Source of the DNA: Ectopseudomonas khazarica
Lineage (GTDB): Bacteria; Pseudomonadota; Gammaproteobacteria; Pseudomonadales; Pseudomonadaceae
Direction of reading: 5' to 3'
Assembly: GCF_004521985.1 (NCBI RefSeq)
Contig: NZ_SBHZ01000004.1
Span: 124,001-188,000 of the forward strand
Length of the DNA: 64,000 nucleotides
Shown here: one piece after another, positions 56,456 through 63,612 of the stretch
Layout of the letters: each line of letters begins with the position of its first letter
Position numbering within the stretch: position 1 is the first letter of the stretch
Notes under the pieces: model-generated
The model's input: the letters and a program-made list of their open reading frames with translations, nothing else
Told to the model about the DNA's origin: nothing
Databases searched by the model: none
Translations under genes and position numbers: made by a program

Positions 56456-57642
56456 GCCCCATGCTGGCGCTGATCCGCAAGGAATACCTGCTGCTGCTGC
56501 GCGACCCGCACGCGCTGGCCGTGCTGTTCATCATGCCGGTCCTGTTTCTGCTGCTGATGGCGGCGGCCTTGTCCAACTACCTGAGCGACCAGCCGCCGGC
56601 GCTGGATCTGGTGCTCGAGGCCCCACAACCTGGTGAAGCCAGTGCTTTCTTCCGGCAGGCCCTGCAGGAACAATTGCCAGGCAGCCGGGTGCTCGCCCGG
56701 AGCGACGAAGCCCTGCCGCATATCATCCTCGCCGCCGACTTCGCCGAAACATTGCTGGACACTCCGCATATCGGTCCGGTGCTGACCTATCCGGCACGCG
56801 TCGACAGACAGACCCGCCAGCGCCTGCGCGCCGCGGTCAATATCGCCCTGGCCCAGACCCGCCTGCTCGCCTACCTGGAAGACAGCAATGCGCTGGGGCA
56901 AGACCTGGACGCAGAGCAGCGTCTGCAGCTGATTCGTCAGCGCACGCAAAGCCAGATCCGCGAACTGCAGGTACTGGCCAGCGGCGAACTCAGCGGCAAG
57001 GCCAACGCCAGCCAGTTGAGCGTGCCGGCCTGGTTGATTTTCGGCATGTTCTTCGTCGCCCTGCCGATGGCGGGCGGTTTCCAGCGCGAACAACAGAGCG
57101 GCGCTCTGCTCCGCTTCCGCGCCCTGGGCCTGAGCCCGTCCAGTCTGCTGCTGAGCAAGTTGCTGCCCTATATCAGCATCAATCTGCTGCAGTTCGCGCT
57201 GCTGCTGAGCATTGGCGTGCATGCCCTGCCCTGGCTCGGACTTGCCGGCCTCGAGCTGCCGGGCTCGGTACTGGCCTATCTTCTGCTCGCCCTGAGCCTG
57301 AGCCTGGCGGCCTGCAGCCTCGGGCTGCTGCTGGCGGCGTTGGCGCGCAGCGGCGAGCAGGCATTGCTGCTGGGGGGCGGCATCAATATCATCCTCGCCG
57401 CAATCGGCGGCATCATGGTGCCCAAGAGCGTGATGCCCGAGGCCATGAGCCAGCTGGCAGAAGTTTCCCCGATGAGCTGGGCGCTGGACGCGTTCCTGAC
57501 CCTGCTGGTGGGCCAGGGCGGCCTTGCCGATATCGCGCCCGACTGTGCCCGCCTTCTGCTGTTCGCCCTGTTGCTGGGCAGCGTCGGGCTTTTCCTGTTC
57601 CGCAAACGAGTGCAGCAAACGCAATGGACCACACACTACTAG
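56452..57642 (+). CDS. ABC-2 type transporter permease
   Basis: A 396-residue permease: one N-terminal membrane helix (about 20-42), a large extracytoplasmic domain (about 45-190), then five helices (about 200-390) with LPMAGGFQREQQSGALLRFRALG, the typical ABC-2 intracellular loop. It forms the exporter with the preceding ATPase. The start codon overlaps the ATPase stop (ATGA), and the 3' end overlaps the ACP gene by 19 bases. Confidence 0.9.
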   Translation: MSPMLALIRKEYLLLLRDPHALAVLFIMPVLFLLLMAAALSNYLSDQPPALDLVLEAPQPGEASAFFRQALQEQLPGSRVLARSDEALPHIILAADFAETLLDTPHIGPVLTYPARVDRQTRQRLRAAVNIALAQTRLLAYLEDSNALGQDLDAEQRLQLIRQRTQSQIRELQVLASGELSGKANASQLSVPAWLIFGMFFVALPMAGGFQREQQSGALLRFRALGLSPSSLLLSKLLPYISINLLQFALLLSIGVHALPWLGLAGLELPGSVLAYLLLALSLSLAACSLGLLLAALARSGEQALLLGGGINIILAAIGGIMVPKSVMPEAMSQLAEVSPMSWALDAFLTLLVGQGGLADIAPDCARLLLFALLLGSVGLFLFRKRVQQTQWTTHY

Positions 57643-57890
57643 AACAAGAACTCAAGCAACTGCTGATCCGTGAATGCGACAAGGAAGACGACATCGACTG
57701 GCAGAGCATCGAGGATGACGAGCCCCTGTTCGGCCAACAGAGCCGCATCGCCATGGACAGCCTCGATGCCCTACAGGTATCGCTCGCCCTGCAACAGCAC
57801 TATGGCGTACGCATCGAAGGCGCCAAGGACGGGCGACGCATCCTCAACAGCATCGCCAGCATCGCGGCGTTCATCCGGCAACAGCAGTGA
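57624..57890 (+). CDS. Acyl carrier protein (third ACP of the locus)
   Basis: An 88-residue ACP with the attachment Ser46 in RIAMDSLDALQV. It is distinct from ApeE and ApeF and is encoded between an ABC permease and a ketosynthase, overlapping both (19 and 4 bases). It probably serves the second ketosynthase module or presents an acyl group to the BtrH-like transacylase. Confidence 0.88.
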   Translation: MDHTLLEQELKQLLIRECDKEDDIDWQSIEDDEPLFGQQSRIAMDSLDALQVSLALQQHYGVRIEGAKDGRRILNSIASIAAFIRQQQ

Positions 57891-58996
57891 CGCCCATCTA
57901 CCTGCAGCGTGGCGCTCTGCACAGCGCTCTGGGGCCTGACCTGCGCACGGCCAGCAGGGCTCTGCAGCAGGGCTCACGCCCCGTGCCGTCGTCATTCGAA
58001 CTGCATGAGTTGCAGCAGCCGCGCGCCTACCTGCGGGTCAGCGGGAGCCAGGAAAGTCTCGACCAGCGCTTCGATCGCCTGATCCTCGAGACCCTGGAGC
58101 AAGACACGAGCGATCTGCACGACTGCCTGCTGATCATCGCCAGCACCAGCCTCGATATCAACGACCTGGAAACACTGGCAGCCACGCAGGGAGGCTTCCA
58201 GGCCGAGCATTCGACCTCACTCGACCTGCTGGCCGCCGCGCTGCAGCAACGCTGGAGCTTCGCTGACGCTTTCACCCTGAATACCGCCTGCACCAGCGCC
58301 GCCAATGCCCTGCTGTACGGTGCCCGCATGCTCGCGGCCGGCTTGTACCGGCGCGTGCTGGTGCTGGCGTTCGAAACGCCCAGCGCCATTGCCCAGCAAG
58401 GTTTCGGGGCACTCGACCTGACCAGCCCCAGCGGCGACTATCGGCCGTTCCACCCGCAGCGCGATGGCCTGGTTCTCGGTGAAGCCTATGCGGCCGCGCT
58501 GCTGTCACCGGCGCCCGGTGACGCCCCTCTGGCGAAACTGCTCGGCGGTTTCAGCGCCTGCGATACCAGCAACCTGACCACCACCCGCGAAGACGGCAGC
58601 CATATCGACTGGGTCATGCGCGAAGCCCTGCGCAGCGCTGGCATAGGGGCCGACGAGATCGAACTGGTCAAACTGCACGGCACCGCTACCGGCGCCAACG
58701 ACCGAGCCGAGAGCAACGGTGTGCGCCTGCTGTTCGCCGACCGGCTGCCACGTCTCTGTGTACTCAAACCCTGGCTCGGTCACTCCCTGGGGGCCTGCGG
58801 CCTCAGTGAGACCCTGCTGCTCATGAACAACCTCGCCTGCCTGCCCGGCCTGGACTACGCCGGCGAAGCCATCCTGCCTCTTGCCAGCGAAGCGACCGGC
58901 ATGGCTGCGGACGGCCTGCTGCTGGCGAACTTCTTCGGCTTTGGCGGTAACAATGCCAGCCTGGTGCTGCAAGGCTGCCCGGGAGGCGAGCGATGA
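57887..58996 (+). CDS. Beta-ketoacyl synthase (third active ketosynthase of the locus)
   Basis: A 369-residue KAS-type enzyme with an intact triad: Cys135 in LNTACTSAAN, His264 in KLHGTATGAND and His299 in LKPWLGHSLGACGL. The N-terminus is short compared with ApeO (395) and ApeR (410). Start is GTG, overlapping the ACP stop (GTGA); the stop overlaps the next gene by four bases. It likely works with the adjacent Cys-less partner and ACP in a second chain-building module. Confidence 0.88.
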   Translation: MTPIYLQRGALHSALGPDLRTASRALQQGSRPVPSSFELHELQQPRAYLRVSGSQESLDQRFDRLILETLEQDTSDLHDCLLIIASTSLDINDLETLAATQGGFQAEHSTSLDLLAAALQQRWSFADAFTLNTACTSAANALLYGARMLAAGLYRRVLVLAFETPSAIAQQGFGALDLTSPSGDYRPFHPQRDGLVLGEAYAAALLSPAPGDAPLAKLLGGFSACDTSNLTTTREDGSHIDWVMREALRSAGIGADEIELVKLHGTATGANDRAESNGVRLLFADRLPRLCVLKPWLGHSLGACGLSETLLLMNNLACLPGLDYAGEAILPLASEATGMAADGLLLANFFGFGGNNASLVLQGCPGGER

Positions 58997-59553
58997 AACG
59001 GGTGATCGCAGCCTGCAGCGTCAGCGGTGATGCCGCCTGCACCGACAAGGAACTGAAAGCGGCGCTGGGCCAGTGGCTGCAGACGCCGCCGCGGCGCATA
59101 GACCGCATGATCCTGCAGGCCCTGCTCTGCACCGCGCCGCTGAAGGCCAAGGCGCACAAACGCTGCGGCCTGTACCTGGCTTCCCGCCACCCGGACCGCG
59201 CCACCATGGGGGCGCTGCTCGATGCCGTTTGCGTTCACCAGCGCCAGCCGAAACCCTTCGAGTTCGTCAACAGCGTGAGCAACGCCGCCGGCTTCCACAT
59301 CGCTGCGCAGCTGGGGCTGGACGGTCCGAACCTGTTCATCGGCGCCGGCACCAGGGTCTGGCCACAACTGCAGGCGCTGGCGGCGCTGGATCTGGCGGAC
59401 GGCCTGATCGACCAGGCACTGCTGGCAGTGATCAACGAGAACGGAAGCTTCCTGGCCCAGGCCGTGTTGCTCGACGGCGCCACACATGCACGGGACTTCG
59501 ACGAGCTGAGCGCCGGCACTCAGGTGCTGTGCCTGCAGATGCAGGGTGGCTGA
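58993..59553 (+). CDS. Short ketosynthase-like protein without catalytic Cys (chain-length-factor-like)
   Basis: A 186-residue protein that aligns with the N-terminal half of a ketoacyl synthase: PFEFVNSVSNAAGFHIAAQL followed by GPNLFIGAGTRVWPQLQALA, where the active-site Cys of TACTS should be and is replaced (GAGTR). The C-terminal His residues are absent because the fold is truncated. By position right after an active ketosynthase it mirrors ApeC beside ApeO, so a chain-length or stabilising role is inferred. It is not an obvious pseudogene: the frame is intact and coupled by overlap. Confidence 0.78.
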   Translation: MKRVIAACSVSGDAACTDKELKAALGQWLQTPPRRIDRMILQALLCTAPLKAKAHKRCGLYLASRHPDRATMGALLDAVCVHQRQPKPFEFVNSVSNAAGFHIAAQLGLDGPNLFIGAGTRVWPQLQALAALDLADGLIDQALLAVINENGSFLAQAVLLDGATHARDFDELSAGTQVLCLQMQGG

Positions 59554-59571
59554 CGCGCACCCCATCCTGCT

Positions 59572-60573
59572 TCAGCCCTTGCGCCTGGACCAGGCGCCGA
59601 GCTCTTTCATCAACACCCGCTCCTGATCGGCGATCGCCCGCAACCTGTCGGCGATCGGCCGGAAATCCGCCACCTCCCCCGTGCTGCGACTGGCGCGTAC
59701 GCAGGCCGACGCGAACTGGCGCCAGTCATCGCCCACCGCGGTCAGACGCGTCGAGGCTTCCAGCAGGCTGGCGTCACCGATCTTTTCGCCGGCCTCCTGC
59801 AGGAAACTGGCGTACATGAAGCGAAAGCCGGCGCCGCCGGTACCGATCTCTTCCTGCATGCGCACGATGTGGGTGAGGTACAGGCGGTTGTACTTGGTCT
59901 GCGCGGGGTCGAGTTTCTCGACGCACTTGGCCAGATGCTGGATGCCGCGAATGCCGATCCACGGCAACGGCATGCCATCGAGGATGCGTGAGGTGGAGAG
60001 CACGCTCTGGCGAATCAGGCGCTCCCAGTCCTGCTCCGGCGGCACGTCATCGAGGTAGTACATCAACCCCTTGGCCGCCAGCGCACCCTTGGCGAAACGG
60101 GCCTTCTGCAGGTCGGCGCCGGCACAGCGCACGGGCGCCTCGAACACCGGGTCGCTGAGCAGGTACTCGTCACCATCGCGGCCGTAGGCCAGCAGATTGT
60201 GGGCGTTGAAATGAAAGCGCATTTCCGGCGGGAAATACGGCAACCAGAACACCGAGCTCTGCAGACCGGCCAGGCGGCCACTGTCCAGCGCCGCATCCAG
60301 CGCGATCCGGCCCTGCTCCGGGCTGGCGAAGGTGCGACTGGTCAACCTTGCTCCCAGGCGCTTGCTCAGGGTCTTGATCAGGTGGCGCGGCGGCATGCGG
60401 TAGGCAATCAACGGCATGCCGCCGAGTTTGACGATCGGCAGATAAGCGAAGGCCAGACCGGAGGCCAGGCCGAATGCCATCGGCTCGCTCATCGGCAAAC
60501 CGGCATGGGTCAGCAGGCTGGCCATGACACCGCTCTCGCAGTGGGCACTCTGGCGGTGCTGGAAGGCAGTCAT
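59572..60573 (-). CDS. BtrH N-terminal domain / DUF4872 protein, putative acyl-ACP transacylase
   Basis: A 333-residue protein with a BtrH-like N-terminal domain (HRQSAHCESGVMASLLTHAG, with Cys and His of a possible Cys-dependent acyl transfer site, residues 5-15) and a C-terminal helical DUF4872-type region. BtrH of butirosin synthesis moves an acyl group from an ACP to an amine. Here it is coupled to DarB and DarA, so it may move the aryl polyene acyl group from an ACP to a resorcinol hydroxyl; this is inference. Start at ATG 60573 overlaps the previous stop. Confidence 0.8.
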   Translation of the reverse strand: MTAFQHRQSAHCESGVMASLLTHAGLPMSEPMAFGLASGLAFAYLPIVKLGGMPLIAYRMPPRHLIKTLSKRLGARLTSRTFASPEQGRIALDAALDSGRLAGLQSSVFWLPYFPPEMRFHFNAHNLLAYGRDGDEYLLSDPVFEAPVRCAGADLQKARFAKGALAAKGLMYYLDDVPPEQDWERLIRQSVLSTSRILDGMPLPWIGIRGIQHLAKCVEKLDPAQTKYNRLYLTHIVRMQEEIGTGGAGFRFMYASFLQEAGEKIGDASLLEASTRLTAVGDDWRQFASACVRASRSTGEVADFRPIADRLRAIADQERVLMKELGAWSRRKG

Positions 60574-60977
60574 GGCAACTCTCTCTGGTAGCGACGCAAC
60601 TCGTCGACGGTCAGGCCGAAAGCCTCGGCGTAGCGCGCCAGCACCGAGGTACTCAGGCGACGATAGATGTCCGGACGAAAATGGCGGCGTACCCGCCATT
60701 GCCACAACCCGGTGATCTGAGCCAATGCCGGCTCATCCATGCGATAGCGATACATCAGGCACTTCAGTGGCGACAGCTCTCCACGCCGCCACTGCGCCAG
60801 GGCCTCGGCCTCCTGGGCCTCGAGCTCGGCGACCGCCAGCCGGGTAGCGTAAGCCTCCGGCTCCCAGCCATCACTTTGCGCACATTGATAGTGCCCGCTC
60901 TCATCTACCGCGTAGACCAGCTTGCTGTGGCCACCATAGGTGGAGCTGTGGTCCTGGGGGACTTCGTCAAGCTTCAT
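60570..60977 (-). CDS. Hypothetical protein between darB and the BtrH-like gene
   Basis: A 135-residue soluble protein with no signal peptide or membrane segment. The C-terminal half is helical with WQWRVRRHFRPDIYRRL and LARYAEAFGLTVDELRRY, the latter resembling part of a helix-turn-helix. ATG 60977 overlaps darB by 11 bases; a TTG at 60983 is less likely. Both ends overlap neighbours, so it belongs to the dar operon. Function unknown; a small accessory or DNA-binding protein are options. Confidence 0.7.
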   Translation of the reverse strand: MKLDEVPQDHSSTYGGHSKLVYAVDESGHYQCAQSDGWEPEAYATRLAVAELEAQEAEALAQWRRGELSPLKCLMYRYRMDEPALAQITGLWQWRVRRHFRPDIYRRLSTSVLARYAEAFGLTVDELRRYQRELP

Positions 60978-62124
60978 CGCCAACCACCGTCAGGTGCATG
61001 AACGCACTCGAAAAGCGCCCACTTTCAGGCACGTAGCAGAGCAGGCGCTGGCCACTGCGCAAGCGCCCGCCGTTGAACAGCTCTTCGAGAATGATGAAGA
61101 TCGAGGCCGCTCCGGTGTTGCCCTTGCTGGTCAGGTTGGTGAACCAGCGCGCCTGCGGAATCGGCAGATCGACGTTGGCCAGCCCTGCGGCCAGCGGCTC
61201 GCGGAAGAACTCGGAGGAATAGTGCGGAAGGAACCAGTCGATGTCGGCGACGCGCAACTCGCGGCGCGCCATGATGCGCTTGAGCGCCTCCTCGACGGTG
61301 TACTTGACGATGTTTTCGTTGAGCAGCTTGACGTTCTGCTTGATCGCCATGATCGACTGCTTCGCACGTGCCTCGGCGTCGTAGTGGCTCCAGCCACGCA
61401 AGCCGCCCGCTTCCATGTCGGCACCGGCATACATGCACGCCGGCATCTGGTCAGCGAAGGAATAGATGTCCAGCCAGTCGACACGCAGGCTCAGACCGAC
61501 AGCGTTCGGCTGGCCCTGGAGCAGCACGGCACCAGCGCCGTCGGAAAGCATCCAGCGCAGAAAGTCCTTCTCGAAGGCGATCTCCGGATGGTTCTCCAGC
61601 TCCTCGACACGGCTTTCGTACTCGGCGTTGAAATTGCGCGCCTGCATCAACGTGGAGGCGACCTCCGAACCGCAGGCCACGGCACTGCGGCTCTCGCCGC
61701 TGGCCACGCTCATCCAGGCGTACTTCAATGCCGTCATGCCGCACAGACAGATACCTGCCGTGGTCGCCACCTCGCAGGAAGGATTGCCCAGCTCGCCATG
61801 CACCATCACCGCATGCCCCGGCATCACCTGGTCAGGCGACGAGGTGCTGGCCACCAGGCAGTCGAGCTGATCGAGCGCGAACCCTTCGCCCTGCAACGCA
61901 CGGATGGCCTCGGCACTGAGCTGAGCATTGCTCATGCTCGGCTCGCCGGTACCGGGGTCGATCACATAGTGACGCTGCTGGATACCGTTGCGACGCAGCA
62001 CCAGCTTGCGCGCCCGCGATGGCTTGCCACCGACCATGCCGAGGCGCGTCTCCATCTGCTCGTTGTCCACGGGATCGTGCGGCAGGTATGCACTGATGCG
62101 ATTGATGAATACGGGGTGAGCCAC
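60967..62124 (-). CDS. darB: DarB-type beta-ketoacyl-ACP synthase III (dialkylresorcinol pathway)
   Basis: A 385-residue thiolase-fold enzyme of the FabH/DarB/StlD group. The Cys region reads TTAGICLCGMTALKY (Cys126/Cys128), with His in WFLPHYSS and Asn in TSKGNTGAAS. DarB condenses two beta-ketoacyl-derived units to a cyclohexanedione. The start is GTG 62124 with GAGG upstream; the frame is open to 62166. The gene lies 19 bases after darA in an operon with it. Confidence 0.88.
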   Translation of the reverse strand: MAHPVFINRISAYLPHDPVDNEQMETRLGMVGGKPSRARKLVLRRNGIQQRHYVIDPGTGEPSMSNAQLSAEAIRALQGEGFALDQLDCLVASTSSPDQVMPGHAVMVHGELGNPSCEVATTAGICLCGMTALKYAWMSVASGESRSAVACGSEVASTLMQARNFNAEYESRVEELENHPEIAFEKDFLRWMLSDGAGAVLLQGQPNAVGLSLRVDWLDIYSFADQMPACMYAGADMEAGGLRGWSHYDAEARAKQSIMAIKQNVKLLNENIVKYTVEEALKRIMARRELRVADIDWFLPHYSSEFFREPLAAGLANVDLPIPQARWFTNLTSKGNTGAASIFIILEELFNGGRLRSGQRLLCYVPESGRFSSAFMHLTVVGDEA

Positions 62125-62143
62125 TGCAATACCTCGGGTCACA

Positions 62144-63061
62144 TCACTCGCCGGACGGGCCGGCAAAGTAGGCTTTCTCTCGCTGGATACGCGCCTTGAA
62201 CAGCGGCGCCAGCAACTTCTTCAACAGCGCCGTGATCGGCACCACGGTGAGAATCAGGCACAGCAGAAAAACGATATAGACCACCAGCCCGACACCTCGC
62301 CGGCGACTCTGCTGCGGCCCGAGAGCGGACAACAGGCGACTCCACAGGGTGAAGCTGCGATTGCCCACCTTCTCGCTGGCGATCAGCTTCTCGTCCACCT
62401 TGACCGCGCCCAGACCGGCGAGCATCGGTGCCTCGATGGGCTGCTGGTCAGCAAGCAGCCGGCGTGTCATCGCGTCGCCGAAACGACTCGCTGCCGCCAG
62501 TTCCTGCTCGTCGATACCGGCACGCGGCACCCAGCTGTAGGGCTTCTGGCGGCCGGTGAACATCCACAGCGGCGTGGCCAGAAAGCTCGCTGCCGTACCA
62601 CAGGCATCAGTCAGCACGACGTTGTCCACCAGTCGTGCGCCCAGCGCCTGAAGGCGCGCCTTGACCTTCTCCTGGGCCATCAGCCACATGTTGCGGCAAC
62701 CGATCAGGGTCACCACTGGCGTGTCCTTCAGCAGGGACGCGGCTTCGGCTGAAGCGAGAAAGCTGGTGCACGGCAGCGAGGGCGACAGAAACCAGACCTG
62801 ATAGGCCAGGATCACCAGGTCGTAGCGTTTTCCGCTGTCCACCGCGAGCGGCAGCAACGGCTGCGGCTTCATCAGGACGGTTTCCGGGAAGATACGGAAG
62901 AAGCCGAGAAACGGCCAGGGAAAGGGAAACGGCTCGGCGGGTTCGAGCGCGAGAAAATCCACCTCGATGCCATCGTGTTCGCGCAGGGGCGCACAGACCG
63001 ATTGCGCCAAGCGGTCTAATTGGCCAGTCTGGGAAAAATGGACGACTAAAACATGACGCAT
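62144..63061 (-). CDS. darA: DarA, dialkylresorcinol condensing enzyme (aromatase-like flavodoxin-fold protein)
   Basis: A 305-residue protein with a flavodoxin-like N-terminus (VLVVHFSQTGQLDRLAQ, FMN phosphate loop) and the DarA-family region GIEVDFLALEPAEPFPFPW. DarA oxidises the DarB cyclohexanedione to a dialkylresorcinol. A hydrophobic C-terminal segment (about residues 260-285, VYIVFLLCLILTVVPITALL) suggests membrane anchoring. First gene of the dar operon; only 32 bases separate its start from the divergent DUF2141 gene. Confidence 0.88.
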   Translation of the reverse strand: MRHVLVVHFSQTGQLDRLAQSVCAPLREHDGIEVDFLALEPAEPFPFPWPFLGFFRIFPETVLMKPQPLLPLAVDSGKRYDLVILAYQVWFLSPSLPCTSFLASAEAASLLKDTPVVTLIGCRNMWLMAQEKVKARLQALGARLVDNVVLTDACGTAASFLATPLWMFTGRQKPYSWVPRAGIDEQELAAASRFGDAMTRRLLADQQPIEAPMLAGLGAVKVDEKLIASEKVGNRSFTLWSRLLSALGPQQSRRRGVGLVVYIVFLLCLILTVVPITALLKKLLAPLFKARIQREKAYFAGPSGE

Positions 63062-63093
63062 TCGCGGCGCATTCCCTGCAAAATGTCCGAATT

Positions 63094-63576
63094 ATGCCAC
63101 AGAGACTTCTTCAAACCGTAACCTGCCTGCGCCAGTCATGCCTACTGGTTCTGCTACTCGCGTGCCAAACGCTGCAAGCAGCGGACCTGCTGATCGAGGT
63201 AGAGGGCAAGGCCCCTCAGGCAGCCCTGTATCTCGCACTGGTGCCAGCCGATCAGCCGGACTGGCAGCCCAGCCTGCGCGAGCTGCACGGTACGCAAATG
63301 CCGCTGCGCCTGCAGGACCTGCCTCCGGGACGCTATGCCGTGCAGTTGTTCGAGGACAGCAATGGCAACGGCCTGCTGGACGTCAGCCCACGCGGCATTC
63401 CCCAGGAGCCGGTGGGCTTTTCCCGCAACCCGGCGCTCTTCGGCGGCAAGCCCTCCCCGCAGGACAGCCAGTTCGAACACGGCATGACGGATAGCGTGAT
63501 CCGCGTACGCCTGCATCCACCGCGCAAGAAGCAGGAGCGCCTGGCGCCGAACACGCCGCGCAAAGGGGACCGCTAA
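63094..63576 (+). CDS. DUF2141-domain secreted protein
   Basis: A 160-residue protein with a signal peptide (LLVLLLACQTLQA|AD, cleavage near residue 30) and a beta-sandwich DUF2141 domain containing LPPGRYAVQLFEDSNGNGLLD and GRNP-like SRNPALFGGK. The basic C-terminus (PPRKKQERLAPNTPRKGDR) is extended. DUF2141 proteins are periplasmic or envelope proteins found near some pigment loci. Function unknown. It diverges from darA with almost no room for separate promoters. Confidence 0.8.
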   Translation: MPQRLLQTVTCLRQSCLLVLLLACQTLQAADLLIEVEGKAPQAALYLALVPADQPDWQPSLRELHGTQMPLRLQDLPPGRYAVQLFEDSNGNGLLDVSPRGIPQEPVGFSRNPALFGGKPSPQDSQFEHGMTDSVIRVRLHPPRKKQERLAPNTPRKGDR

Positions 63577-63612
63577 CACGAACGGAGTCGCCGCATCCCG
63601 CCGGCAAGCGAT

